Part shown: one piece after another, positions 11,649 to 23,959 of the stretch
Layout: each line of letters begins with the position of its first letter
Numbering within the stretch: position 1 is the stretch's first letter
Source of the DNA: Nageia nagi
Lineage: Eukaryota; Pinophyta
Reading direction: 5' to 3'
Assembly (NCBI GenBank): GCA_050084985.1
Contig: JBITNC010000001.1
Span: forward strand, 132,184,001-132,248,000
Length of the DNA: 64,000 nt
Translations under genes and position numbers: made by a program
Notes under the pieces: generated by a model
Seen by the model: only the letters and a program-made list of their open reading frames with translations
Databases searched by the model: none
What the model was told of the DNA's origin: nothing

Positions 11649-12825
11649 AAGTTGGATTCTTATAATCATCTAAACTCTTTATGAATCTTTCTCATATTGA
11701 TTCTCTTGAAGAATTTAGTGCATCATTATGTCTATGGTGATGGTATTCCCTTTGCCTTTATTTGATTCACTTACCTACCCCTTCAACATGCCACACCTCT
11801 TGTGCAAAGCAATCCTGATCTCTACTTGTATCTTGCATTCATCATTATGTCTCCCAATGCATGTAATCTATGGGGATGCATCCTATTCCAAATGCTACTC
11901 TCATTTTGGACATGATCTGGGCCCATGATTGAATTTTTTTAGGTTCATTTGATGGTTTTTGGCTAATATGTTATGGAGTCTTAGGCTCATTTTCCTTTGA
12001 CCTTCTTTACATTTGTCTATTTCTACTGATCATGGCTCTCTTAGGTGCTACCTAACCTTCAAAAAATCCCATTATGTATCTCCTTTACACATGTGATCTT
12101 TGCTATAGCTTATGGCCTTATTGTACTATGCAACCTTCTACCTAGTTTGCGAGTGCTTCACTATCATGGCTCTTCTATGGATCCTACTTTACATGGGTTA
12201 CAACCTGAACTCCTTCCAAATTGATGTGTCTTCTCCTCATAGCACACATATGGATCCTACTTTACATGGATTACAACCTAAACTCCTTCCAAATTGATGT
12301 GGCTTCTCCTCATAGCACACATAACCCTTGACCTGCATTATGTGTGGCTCCTCCCTATGGCATACTTGGTCTTGGCCTCCTAGCAACCTCTATTTTTTGG
12401 TTGTCTTAAACTCAGCTCTACAAAATTCTATGCCTCTACTCAACCATTAAGGTTTTAAATTTAATCTATGCCTTCCTATAATTGTTTTGAGAAATAAAAA
12501 AAAATAAGTATTTATTTAATTTTAAAAAATTAGATAAATACTTTAATATTTTTAAATAGTTTTTTGGGGCCATTTAATTAAATTTTGAGGTAATAATATT
12601 TAATTGCATATTTTGTGAAAATAGAATCGAATTAGAGTCCCATTTGTTTCATTGTAAAGTTGGATACAAGACCTTTAAATCCATTTGCATTGTAAGCCTT
12701 AACATGAATTTTTTTGATGGGGTTCTTTGAAAGTGAATAAAATTTGGATGGGATCTTCTTGTGTTGAGTGCTAATTTTTGCACCTCCCTTGTTTCTTGGT
12801 TCTTGATTTTCTTAGTGTTTTTGAG
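11649..12825 (+). other. Copia 5' leader, long, with 73-bp duplication
   Basis: This 1.2-kb leader between primer-binding site and gag has no frame I recognise. It holds a tandem duplication of a 73-bp unit (12177-12249 and 12250-12322) that differs at about four positions. Each copy starts ATGGATCCTACTTTACATGG. A leader of this length is long for a copia element with 287-bp LTRs, and may contain inserted sequence. Confidence 0.55.
12177..12322. repeat. Tandem duplication, 2 x 73 bp
   Basis: The two units are direct neighbours and about 95 percent identical, each running from ATGGATCC to CATAGCACACAT. It lies in the copia leader. Confidence 0.9.
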
Positions 12826-13675
12826 ATGGAGCATTCATCATTTAAAATTAAACCTCTAACACCTCATAAATATCACACTTGGAAACCATAGATGTTGATA
12901 GAATTGGCATAAAGAGGACTAAACACACTCATTAAGGAGCAAAAATTCACATTCAAATTAGACTATGAAACATGGTTATTCACAAAGATAAATGGTGAAG
13001 CATTTGGGCTAATAAAATCAAATGTTAGTGAGAGTTTATGGTTGCATCTTGATAGCATTACCACACCACATGAGGCATGGGATAAATTATAATCTTTATT
13101 TGGTAAAATTGACATAATGTAGGCCATGCAAATTGATGTTCAACTTACTGCTTTGTCTCCAAATGAGTATCTCACTATGGTTGATTATCTCACTAAATTT
13201 TGAGTTGTACTCATAATTGTTGGGTAGTGGTAAAAACAAGAAAGAGAATGAATGCATTTATTTGATTCTATCAAAATTAAAGGGCCCATTTTATGTATTT
13301 TCTTCTACATTACTCTCTACAAAGGATGCTATGGGTGATAAATTCATAATGCCTAAGTTACAAAAAATTTGTGAGCATCTTACAAGGGAAGAGACTAAAA
13401 TTTCAACTCTTGAGGCATCTTCATATTCATCTATGGCATTGAAAGCATCTAAAGGTATAGACAATCCCAAGCCTAATCCCATTACACCACAACCAGATCT
13501 AAAAGCCTCTAACTCCAAATAAACTCCAAAGAAAGAGAAGCCTACTTGTTCTTATTGTGGGAAACTTGGACATGTCATTGAAAAATGTTATAAAATAATG
13601 AATGATGATAAAAAGAAGAAAAAATCTGAATCTTCTCATGTATCAAACAAGGATTTGAATGCTTTTGGGAGGAAT
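12826..13675 (+). pseudogene. Copia gag relic
   Basis: The ATG at 12826 opens MEHSSFKIKPLTPHKYHTWK, the usual N-terminal gag layout of plant copia elements (a short tail, then a Trp-containing helix). Further in, LWLHLDSITTPHEAWDKL near 13040 matches the UBN2-type gag core. A zinc knuckle CSYCGKLGHVIEKC lies near 13549-13590 and is followed by a Lys-rich stretch. Frameshifts near 13220 and several stops break it. Confidence 0.85.
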
Positions 13676-13679
13676 ATTT

Positions 13680-15170
13680 TTTTTTAGAGAGTTTGGTTAT
13701 GGATTCATATGCCTCTCATCACATGACTCCATATAGAGAGTCTTTTCCATCTCTTTGTTCAAATTCTACTTCTAGTATTGAGGTTGGTGATTCTTCTCAC
13801 ATTTCTATGAAGGGGAAAGGGGATATTCCTATTGTAGGTGGATGCATCCTTGATATGCTTTTGGTTCTTGATCTCTCTTCCAACCTTCTTTTTATTTATC
13901 AAATTTGTAATATTGGTAGTGGGAGGATTATTTGATTCACACCATATTCATTGTATGCATCAACCATAGTCACTTTTTGCATGAGGTTATGTTGATAATT
14001 ATTTGAGGATATATTATTTTAAGTACTTTAATGATGTTGATTCAGGTACCAGGTTGGTTTTCCATGTAGATTCTATGAGTAGACTTTGGCATGAGAGATT
14101 TGGGCACCTCAACTATAGATATTTATAGGAGTTGCATGCTCATGATATGTACATTGGCTTGCCTAAGGTGTCTTGTTAGGATGGTGTTTTTCTAGGTTAT
14201 GCCCTTAGGAAGCAACATCAAGACCTTTTTCCTAAAGGTAAAGTTAATCATGTATCTTCTCTTTTAGAGAGACTTGATGATCTTTCCACACTCATCCTTC
14301 ACTCAAGAATGGTATGCATTGATTTTCACTAATAATTTCTTAAGATGTATTTGGGTGTACTTTCTCAATTAAAAGAGTGATGTCCTTGTTCATTTCAAAG
14401 TCTTTAAGGCTTTGGTCAAGAATCAATATTCCAGTTGCATCAAGAAGCTTTACACATATAATGGGGGGAGTACTCCAACATAAATTTTTTAGATTTCCTT
14501 TAGAAGCATGGTATAATTCATCAAAATTTATTTCCTTACACCCCACATTATAATGGAGTTACAAAAAGGAAAAATAGAACATTAAAGGAGATGGTAAGTT
14601 GTATGATGCATTCGAGGGACTTACCTCCTATCTTCTAGGTTGAGGTAGCCAATTGTGCTAACTACATTTAGAATCACACTTCTCATCAAGCACTTGATCA
14701 TATGTCTCTTGAATAGGATTAGAGTGGAACCAATCCTAATATGTCATGCTTTAAAGTGTTTGGTATTCATGCTTAAACCTTCATTTTGAAGACCAAGTGT
14801 AAGGCCTTGGAAACGAAGATCAAGCCTCTCATATTTGTTGGCTATGGTGGGGATATGAATGCATATCGATTGATTAATATTGATACCCATAATCATTTTT
14901 TCCACATTCATGTTTATTTTGATAAGCATCTTCCTAATTCTTCCTCTTTATCTCCTTCATTGGTCTTACCTGACTCTTGTAACATATTTTCTAAGGTATT
15001 TCATGCAAAGGATATTCCTAAGGTTGTTGCTCCCATAGAAGCTATTAATCTTCCTACACCTATAGTTGTTGCTACTCCTCCTATTAATGTTGCATCTTCT
15101 TCCACTACCGATAGTCTCATGCCCAAATGGGCTCACTCTACACTTGAGGATGCAACATATTTCATCTAGT
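13680..15170 (+). pseudogene. Copia protease and integrase relic
   Basis: The protease site reads VMDSYASHHMTPYR (13699-13740), where the family has D-S-G-A-S-H-H-M; the Gly is changed to Tyr. The integrase part contains RKNRTLKEMVSCMMHSRDLP near 14560-14625, then VEVANCANYI, NHTSHQALDHMSLE and FVGYGGDMNAYRLI, the standard copia integrase order. The catalytic Asp blocks before 14500 are heavily decayed. The linker to RT ends PKWAHSTLEDATYFI near 15165. Soon after, the Tat element begins. Confidence 0.85.
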
Positions 15171-15679
15171 ATCTCCCTCCTTCCTATCACTATTCCATTA
15201 GTTCTAGTCTAGTTGGTTAGGCACATTTAGGTATTTACTCAAAAAATAACCTTACAAGCATGCAAAAATAAAAGCTATCACAACCAATATAAACTCATTA
15301 TTGATCTTTAAATAAACTTGAATTTTGATTACAGATTGCCTTGCAATGGAGGGCTTTAGTACAATATGTAATGCAAGCCTCTTAGAGGCCCCCCTTTGAT
15401 AATGTCTTCAAGCTTTAGATATAATTTAATTAAACCTATATCCTTACTATTCCTTGGCTTCTCTTTACTTTAATTAGTTTCTAATCTTGGAATCCTACAC
15501 ATGCACAAACCAACAACCCATCAAACATACCTATTCATTCTCTAATATTATAATAAATAAACATGAAATAAACATGCATATAAGCAAAAATAGTAAATTG
15601 AAATGTAATTAACAATCTAGATCTAATTTAGTAGAGTAAGGTTGCATTTCATCCTCTCTATTTCCATTATGAGAAGGAT

Positions 15680-16033
15680 CTTACCTATAGATTTTCTTAT
15701 GTAGTATTAGTTGCTATTTTGGAAGGCAAGGCTAGATGAAAAATCTCATCTAACCTTATCATGGATTATATCCACACAAGGAAAATGTAGGATCAAGGAT
15801 GAGTCATCCTTGATCGATTAGCTTGTTTCCTTGGGTGCTTGAGTTTTTTTTTTTTGTTTTATATTTATAGGATCACTAGCAATTACCCATTAGGTGTCAA
15901 TGATTGGTTATGATCACCAATGATTATATTAGATCACTAATGATTGAGAGATTTTGGCAAAATTTATTATTTGCCTAAAATTTTACTCCCCTCTTTCATT
16001 TATTGAAAGAGGGGTAATTTTTAGGTGTCTACA
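15680..16033 (-). mobile_element. 3' LTR of Tat element (recognisable part)
   Basis: This is the part that aligns to the 5' LTR (32883-33238). It covers U3, a TATA box (TATAAATA, 15862-15869 on the minus strand) and the start of R with two inverted repeats. It starts TGTAGACACC at 16033 on the minus strand. Leftward of 15680, toward the copia junction near 15225, the sequence no longer resembles the 5' LTR, so the U5 part is either replaced, rearranged or from a different LTR variant. Confidence 0.8.
15727..15815 (-). promoter_or_regulatory. Two inverted repeats in the Tat 3' LTR leader region
   Basis: 15791-15815 is a perfect 25-bp palindrome centred on TGAGTCA. 15727-15758 is a stem of two 13-base arms with a 6-base loop and two mismatches. 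Both lie 45-140 bp downstream of the TATA box on the minus strand, so they would be in the transcript leader. The 5' LTR has the same structures. Confidence 0.7.
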
Positions 16034-16048
16034 TTTTTCCCCTTTTTT
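16034..16048 (-). other. Polypurine tract of Tat element
   Basis: On the minus strand AAAAAAGGGGAAAAA directly precedes the LTR start TGTAGACACC. This fixes the 3' LTR and the orientation of the element. Confidence 0.85.
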
Positions 16049-17631
16049 GAAATACCCCACATTTTATAGGTGGAAATTATTTCAAGAAGCTAAGCATATC
16101 TGAAAGGGAGTGCAATCAAGTCTTGGACTTGTATTTTTTGATCTTAAGTCAAGGTTTCAAGTTAACTCATTCTCTATGAATAAGATAAATTTGAGTGATT
16201 GGATTATGATTAAATCCCATTTTTTTATCTTTTGTCTTTAACACATTTTGAAAATAATAAAGGGTTGTAGTGCAAGGTGTAACTTAGGTAGTTACCACTA
16301 TAATGTTGTGTTGTGTTGGTAGGATATGGATGGAGTCTTTAGTCATCAGGCATATACCATAGCTAGCATGTGATAAAGAAGGTCCCTTTCAAATACAACA
16401 ACTTTTAATCATTCTACTTTTATCCTAGTATATAGGTTACTTGATGATCTTGCACAAAAGTTCATCCATTAATCATATCAAAACCTATCCTTTTTTTGTT
16501 AAAAAAAGGGTCATTTTTTCAAATTTAAATTTACCCCAGAGTCTTATTTTTTTTTGAAAAAACCTCAACTCTAATTCAAGTTTAACAAATAAATAAATCA
16601 TAGTAATTTTGCCTTTAACACATATATTTTTTAATTTTTTATGGTTTTTAATGGTCTTATATTATTTTTGATATTTTTGAGGATAGTTTTGATGTGAACA
16701 TCTTTTGAGCACAAATGTTTTGTTTGGAATATAATTTTTTTTATAATTGAGCATTATTAATTATTCAAAAGATATATACAAGATTTTATAAATAGTCTTA
16801 ATTATTCAATTTCATTTTGAATTTTGTCATTAATATTTACAATTAATTATAGCCCTAACTTGACCTAAAGAATATTTGGCATACTCCAAAATTTTGTATT
16901 TTTAAGTTTTTAATTAGATACTTTTAATAAAGCACATAGGGAAGGTCTCAAGTATTTCTCTTGTTGAAATACCCATATAACTTGTGCATTTTAAGAAAAC
17001 CCCTTTCATTCATTTTTTTAAGGTTTGGGTCATTAGTGATCTAATTACAATCATTGATAATCCTTATGGATCACTAGCACCTAACTTACAATTGCCAACA
17101 TTTAATAATATGGAGTAATAAAAAGAAAAATTTCACCTATCACTTTCTAATTTATTTTTCAATGCCAATTCAAATCTCTTGTTGCCCCTACCCACCATCT
17201 GAGTGTTTGATCCTATACCTCCCATTTTACCATTGATTTGAGCCATGATGCCACCATAAGGATGATCTACACTATGCAAGAGGCCCATGAGGGAAGAAGT
17301 AGGTGTTAAAACCCCCCTTCTCAATTTTTTGCTTATTAATCCATTTTTATTCCATTTATGAAAAAACAAAAATCATAGGATGCTTAGGAATAGTTTTTAC
17401 ATCTTTTATAACTCTTTATTTTTTTAGATTAGGCTTATTTTTTAATATTTGGTTAAAATTTCAAAATCCTAACTATGGTCATCGACCAAAGCTGAAGGGT
17501 TTCAAGATCATTGATGTTTGAGTATTAGACACTAGTGATTTAAGACCCCTATCATCTAATTATTTGCATTTACATTTTTAAAAATTTAATTTTTTTAAAT
17601 TACATTATCATTAATTACTGGTAGGTTCAAG
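16049..17631 (-). other. Tat 3' untranslated region without clear genes
   Basis: AT-rich sequence between the polypurine tract and the antisense PMD ORF. Blocks at 17030-17090 and 17475-17545 resemble the GATCAC...AATGATTG motif of the Tat U3. They could be remains of a second LTR or an LTR-derived repeat. A 78-codon open frame at 17369-17133 (minus) matches nothing I know. Confidence 0.4.
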
Positions 17632-19155
17632 ATGTCTTTGAGAGGTAGATATCCTTGTATACTCCAAGATGGTCATGTTTTGTTGACTACCATAGATTAG
17701 AACTTTCTTTGTGTGATTGGATTTGGAGCTAGGTCCTACATGGGTCATATTCACTAGGACTACCAACTATTGGTAGCTCTACTAGAGAGGTGGGATTCTT
17801 TGATTAGCACCTTCCATATTCCTATGAGGGAGATGACTATTATAGTAGAGGACATCTATCATCTATATTATTTTCCTATTTAGGATCAATGGATTCAGCA
17901 TGCACTAGATCAAGATTTGGTACATCTATATACTCCAATGATCTATGGGGGTAAGTGTCATTAATAGAGTCATGGGTGAGATGTTTTTTTAGGGTCTTCC
18001 ATACCTTAGGTATTGGAGGAACGACCAATTGGGTCTCCTTAGAGCCTTTTACTTGATGGAATTGATTTAGTATTATGCTCTTCCAAATATTGATAGTGGG
18101 AGATTTATTTGGTCCTTATTACCTATAATGGTCAACATGCTATAACAGGGGATAATATACAATTGGGTTCCCACATTACTAGCCTAGATTTATCAAAAGC
18201 TATTCTTCTATTCTTTGGGCCATAGAGCATCATTATTAGTTACCATCAATTTTTAGGCATGGGCTTATGAACATATCCATGTAGCTCATCCTTTAGGGCT
18301 CTTAGTACTTGGTTTTGCTACACATGTAGCCTATCCTATCATCATCATGTACTAGAGAAAGGATTTTTATACTTGCCCTTCAAATGGGATTTGGAAAGAT
18401 ATTTCTTTTTATGAGAGAATTATGGCTCAACTTATTTCCAATTAGGGGAGGTTCCAACTCTATTATGGTTACCCAGTTTGGGTTGAACTTGTAGTATAGT
18501 TAATGGGCATCAGATAGGCTTAAGCATTTAATTGTTAGCAAATTGAGTTCTTAGAGCATTTCTACTTCAAGCATGTGCATCATCAATTTGGTTTTGTTTA
18601 GGATGTTTCACCAGCATCTTTATATTTTTTAAGAGAGGGTGAGCTACCTATTGAGGGGATTTAGCCCCTACTTTATGTAGAGCCAAATCCTACATAGGAG
18701 GAGATCCTATTAGAGGATACAAGTGTGGATGACATGGGTGTGACCAAGGATTTTAATGCCTAGTGGTAGGTAGGGCTAGAGGTTGAGGATAGTGATGTGC
18801 TAGAGTTTAGGGTACATCATTGGGTAGCTAATATTGAGGCATCTATGAAGGTTGGGGAGGAGATAGTTAAGGAGAGGCCAAGGAGGCAATGATGGATGAG
18901 CCAGAGGACATAGCCAATTAAGGAGAGGTGACTAGGGTAGGTACCTTTGCTAGAGATGTGAGAGGAGATGGAGCTTCTCTTCCATAGGTACCCAATGTTG
19001 ATGTGCTTTTGGGGGATCTTTATGAGTTGAGATATTAGGTTTCTTAGCTTAGTGATCATATATATAGATATAGAGTTAAGAGAGATAGATATCATCAAAA
19101 GAGGGATAAAGCTTGAGCCTCTACATAGATCAAGGAGCCAATACATTTATAAGGG
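17632..19155 (+). pseudogene. PMD-like (plant mobile domain) ORF, antisense within the Tat element
   Basis: The plus strand reads MSLRGRYPCILQDGHVLL from ATG 17632, then GFGARS, LLVALLERWDSLISTFHIP and MREMTIIVEDIYHLYYFPI (17761-17880). This is the plant mobile domain signature: ALxERW, then TFHLPxGEMTITLEDVxxLxGLPI. Downstream pieces (AILLFFGP, FKWDLERYFF) keep the order, and a charged helical tail (LGDLYELRYQVS, then DHIYRYRVKRDRYHQKRDKA) ends near 19150. MAIN/MAIL1-type PMD proteins are nuclear proteins involved in silencing and genome stability, and PMD domains also occur in retroelements. This copy has many stops, mostly TAG, and is dead. It runs opposite to the gypsy genes. Confidence 0.75.
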
Positions 19156-21259
19156 TAGCTAGTTAGCCATTAGTATTTTTTTAGGGGATTATTTAGCAAA
19201 GGGATTACTACTCCTTCATTATACAAACATGGTTGATAGGGGTACCTCCATATATACCAAGCATGTTATATCCAATCCCTCCCACTACATATGTCCCTAT
19301 GGATGTCTCAGTTTATTAAGAACCTAGTGGAGCTTAGTAGATAGCCAATACCCAAGGTAGGGTTATTAGACTAGCTACCTCCCATAGTCATAGCAAGATA
19401 GGTGGAGTCTCTTCTCAGCACCCAATGGGTTCATTTAAGGTTCAAAGGTTAGCTTGGGTAGTGAGTCCTATAGGTTTAGTGGGCACCATTCATCCTAGGT
19501 AGGGCAGAGCTAGCTAGTTCCTATGGATGGTGGAGAGAGTATCTCATAAGATAATTCTAGTGATAGAACTACTATTTTTAATATTTTTATGTTAGACTTA
19601 TGAGTTTTATCAGACTATGTCATTTTCCTTCTAAGATTATGGAGATAAGGATAATTTTTGATATTTAGACATGTTATTTGTAGGTTTATTATTTTGTAAT
19701 GACCTTATCTATTGTGGGATCATGGTAGTCATGATCGATAGTTGGTTTCTTTTGATGTGATGGAGAGTTATATATTTTTGATATACATGATGATGACTTT
19801 ATACTTTTATATGCATGTTTTACTATCATATATATGTATGTTTATGTTTTTTAAAAAAAGTATATGTTAAAGTAGAGATGCATAAAATTTTATTTTTATG
19901 TTTTCATTTAGTTTTAATACCTTATCTATGATATGTTCTTTAAATTCATAGTTTTTGTGTTTATATAGTAATGTGATGTTTATAGAACAGGATTTGATTT
20001 GAAGGAGAAAAGAATTAGATGCACCATTTTCCATTTTCTAGGATACTTTTATACATGGTTTTGAACATAATATATTGGTATAGACATATGTGATATCATG
20101 AATAATGTGAATGTATGGATGTAGAACACACATAAAATTTACAACACTTTATGGATGTATGGATGTGAAACACTCATAAGATTTATAAAACTTTATGGAT
20201 GTAATAATGGATGCACATAAATGTATATGTACATATGAATGTAAAATATATGAAACTTAAATTACCTAAGATTTCTATGAATTACATAATAACTTAAACA
20301 TCAATCTTAATGCTTTGGCAACTTATCAAGTTTTTATTATAATAGTAGTAATGGTATGAGATGGATGAATATATAAATAAATAAGTGTAATAAATAACAC
20401 TTTCAAGACCTAGTTTCATTAATTGATCTTCTGCTTTGGTCTCATCTCTAGGGATGATATGAAATAATATCATAATATACTTAAGTTTACCATAAAATCA
20501 TGTGTGTGTAATGACATTCATTTCCTTCTCTTAACATTTGCCAATTAAACATCCCAAGATTATAAATTGTGAAATATGATCTTTTTCTTTTTATAAGGTA
20601 TGCTTCACTACCAAAAAGCATCCATAGCCTTGGTTAAGATGAACCCCTTCATCCTATTACAACCATTCTCTATTGTTAGTTAGGCATCCATAGCCCTGAT
20701 AAAGGATGCTACAATGGCCCAATAATTTTACCTATTTTTGCTTTTCTTTTCTCTCTTTCTTTTCTTTTTTTTCTTTTATATTCTATACTAGCTCTTAGTT
20801 TCAGGATGAAGCAAAAAGTAAGAAAACCATACTCACATTTATACTTAATAAATACTCAACTATTGATTTCAAGATTTTTAATGTGAAAAGTGTATGATTC
20901 TATTAGTGCACTACCATATAACATAGTTATGTCTTTTTATCATCTTAAGTTTTTGAAACCTCAACATAGAATTTTCCAACTAAAACTAAACATGAATAGA
21001 GCATTTATTACCTACTTCCTTATTTGTAAATATAGTTGTATACATAAATTAATATTATATGGATACATACATGATGTGTGGATACATATAACTTGATTAG
21101 TTTCCTCCCTCATAATGATTGATATCTAATAATTATGTCATTCATGATAAAGGACTAAACAGTTATGAACAAAGTGGAATGATATGAATACATGGGTAGC
21201 ATACCCAATAGCCAAGATGCTTTAGAAGTATATCTTCCAAGTATATATATACATTATTT
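19156..21259. other. Tat internal region without recognised gene
   Basis: Mostly AT-rich. 19160-19570 may be a decayed continuation of the PMD C-terminal tail on the plus strand. 20107-20230 holds an imperfect short tandem repeat with TATGGATGTATGGATGTG units. 20740-20785 is a polypyrimidine tract (TTCTTTT-rich). No domain is seen. Confidence 0.4.
20107..20230. repeat. Imperfect tandem repeat, about 44-bp unit
   Basis: Two and a half copies of a unit built on ATGGATGTATGGATGTGAAACAC followed by an A/T-rich tail ending ACTTT. Copies differ at several positions. Confidence 0.6.
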
Positions 21260-21261
21260 TA

Positions 21262-21485
21262 TTTTTTGTATTATTTTAAATATTTTAATATTTTTGTATT
21301 ATTTGAATATTTGAATTTTTTTTGTGTTTTTTGGATATTTTAATGTTTTTATGTTTTTTGGATATTTTAATATTTTTGTATTTTTTGGATATTTTAATGT
21401 TTTTTGTATTTTTTGTATATTTTAATATTTTTGTACTTTTTGAATATTTTAATGTTTTTGTATTTTTCAAATATTTTGATGTTTT
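21262..21485. repeat. AT minisatellite, about 27-30-bp unit
   Basis: About eight copies of units such as TTTTTGGATATTTTAATG plus TTTTTGTA lie in a row. The array produces an artificial Lys/Asn/Ile-rich frame on the minus strand and a Phe/Leu-rich one on the plus strand. It sits at the end of an unknown coding-like frame of the Tat element. Confidence 0.9.
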
Positions 21486-21488
21486 ACC

Positions 21489-22112
21489 TATTTCCCCACT
21501 AGACAAGAATCTGCAATAGGTTATCATGAGCAAAAGGATGGAAGTGACAATAAGTATAGATGGTATGATCAATGAACCATTGTAGCAGGTCACGAATGAT
21601 GAACACAGACAACATGAGGTCCCAACACCATAAGTTTATAGATAGGAGATGAGCTATGGTGACATCATCAAAAAGTCTACTTCAAGATGTAGAAGATGAG
21701 GCCCATAGTATCTCACAAATTGAACTATCAAAGGAGTGATAAGAGCATCAATCATGATTCTTTGAATAAAATTAGGTTTGAAGATCATATGGATGAGATT
21801 TTGCAAGAACTCTTCATCAGGGATAATCAATGCAAATCTCCATTTGGTTAAAGTATCTTAGTAAAACCTATCTAGGGTAGAAGATAAAGCCACCATAGAT
21901 AAAATTTGGTGTTGGATACCCTCAGGTAATTGATTAAATTGATCCTCCACTAACTCTAGGTTTTGGATAGGATCTGCTAAGGGGTAACTAGCAAAAGTAC
22001 AAGGTGATCAAGAAATGACAAGAGATGATAAGTCCCATGGGATAGGAGGATCATAACGTGAGTACCCCTCCCACTAACTAGTGATAAGGTTGACATAATT
22101 TGGGTGACTCAT
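21489..22112 (-). pseudogene. Unknown Tat-internal ORF (MSHPNYVNLITS...)
   Basis: From ATG 22112 on the minus strand one frame stays coding-like for about 205 codons with only a handful of stops, several at likely former Gln codons (TAG/TAA). Pieces: NYVNLITS, EGYSRYDPPIPWDLSSLV, LEDQFNQLPEG-like (LVEDQFNQLPEGIQHQIL), SSTLDRFY, TKWRFALIIPDEEFLQNL, then a hydrophobic stretch LIIPSILIVTSILLLMI that could be a membrane segment. The frame then runs into the minisatellite. I do not recognise the family. It lies downstream of integrase on the sense strand of the Tat element, where extra ORFs are known in some Tat elements. Confidence 0.5.
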
Positions 22113-22409
22113 GATGCCTATTGCTTTTGAAATAAAATCAACTACCTACAGTGTCATATACAAGCATTTTTTATAATTTATATAAAGTTTTTAAAGATAT
22201 ATATATACACACACATTTTATTTTTACAAGAAAACACTAATAATTTTCGAAGTTATTTGCATATATTCTTAATGGTGGTACTTCTTATTTACTTGATTAT
22301 TATTTTTTAAGACATAAAACTTTTTACAATACCCCAATGATAATGGTTCCCTTGTTTTTTATGGATAACCAACCTTTATAACCCAAAAAATAAAAGTACA
22401 AAGGTTGTA

Positions 22410-23851
22410 CTAAGAATGAGTAGGTCTTGGTCCTAGGATGGATGATTGGTAATAAACTAGATACCAAATGAGTGGCAAGATTGATGGATGATGCTTGAAT
22501 TTCTTAATGACATGTTTTGCCTTACCTAATGATGTTGAGGCTTCACCATTCTCAATAAGTGGAAGGTAGGATGGGATCCCTAAGGTTTGTGAAGATTGAG
22601 GGAGACTTAATGACATGAAGGAGATCACAATCTTTATGAGATACAAGACATAATCATTTTTTTCTGGTTTGACTACAACCTCACTCTTTCTTTGGTTAAA
22701 GCATTCTAAGGTCTTTTGAAACCTTGGTTTTATATTAATTGGATTATTTACACAAAAGTTTTTGTTGAATATTGAACTATAATCATATATGATTTCATTA
22801 TGTAAAATTAAACAGGTATTATAGTCCAACACCAAATCATTGATGAACTCAATTATTGAAATTGATCTTTCATAACATTGAAGAGTTATATGATCAACAT
22901 AATTTAGCAAAATTCTAGGTATCATAAGGCTAATGTAGGTGAAATAGATGAATCCAATTAGTTAGAGATTCAATTTTCATCCACATACTCTTCACTTTTA
23001 CCTCAATAGTTTCCTTAATACCACTAACTTTAAGTCCCAAACATTGGTTCCTTGTTGATTATAAAAATTCATGGCTATAACTTCTTGAATTTCTTTTGGT
23101 AAGGTAAAGAACTGAGCTATTTCAGTGTAAGGAGTCTTTCTCAATGCTTTCATATATAGATATTTTGAGTATCTATCAACAAAATTATGTTCTACAAGAT
23201 TAAATTATGTTTTTCATTATTTTTTAGTTTTCTTGACATCATATTTCTTGTTTGAATATTATGGGGGGGAAGATGAGGAAACCTTGACCTAATTTGAGAG
23301 AATCATTGGTTAATCTTTTTCACACATGTAATTGATCATTGAGGCTTGTGGATGAATACTATGTACAAATCATAGATATTTTTATAGCAATGTAGGTCTT
23401 TTATCATCTAGTCTACCCATGTAAATAGAAAATCTTCATTTGGCTAGGTGTCAACAACTCTATTCTAGATCTAATTATTGAAAAACTAATTAATTATGAT
23501 CTTGGTAGCTGAAGAATGCCAATATTGGCATAACAAGTTTGCCACATGAACTGATGTAAAATAATGTACATGACATAGGTGTTACATGGCTTTATCCACA
23601 TAAATTTCCAAGTTATCTCCACAAACACTTATCTCCCATCCTTGGTATCTTTTTGCTAATAAGTTTAAGGCTATGATTCTTTGCAAATTAATGAGTAAAT
23701 GAAGGATATTTCTATTTCTATGGGAAATATATAGGGATAATTCTATGATAGCTCTATCTCCCAAATATCTTGGTTTTTCAAACCAATGTTTTTGTTGAGT
23801 ACCTATTTGATCAATAATTAGGTGGATGCTTTTGCTCTTTTTTGATTTCAT
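22410..23851 (-). pseudogene. Unknown Tat post-integrase ORF(s)
   Basis: After the integrase end (about 23960) the minus strand keeps coding character. A frame at 23851-23582 reads KHWFEKPRYLGDRAIIELSL and LLAKRYQGWEISVCGDNLEI. Next come broken pieces such as NRVVDT, NEDFLFTWVD and IYDLYIVFIHKPQ. A 171-codon open frame at 22925-22410 follows (IPRILLNYVDHITLQCYERS, then HPSILPLIWYLVYY). Pieces join with a few stops (TAA/TAG) and frameshifts. I cannot assign a domain. It may be one long extra ORF of the element rather than several. Confidence 0.5.
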
Positions 23852-23959
23852 TTTCTATTTCAAATACATTAAATTTGTATAAGTCTTTAAGAAAAATACT
23901 TTTGTTAATTTTTTTACTAAAAAAGATTATTTACAATATATACAAATTATAAAATTTTA

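Noticed and set aside
18817-19146. 109-codon minus-strand frame
   Set aside because: Shadow of the plus-strand PMD tail, which has the family signature upstream.
21285-21593. 102-codon Lys/Asn/Ile-rich minus-strand frame and Phe/Leu-rich plus-strand frame
   Set aside because: Mostly translations of the AT minisatellite at 21262-21485. Only its first residues (before the array) belong to the coding-like frame I list.
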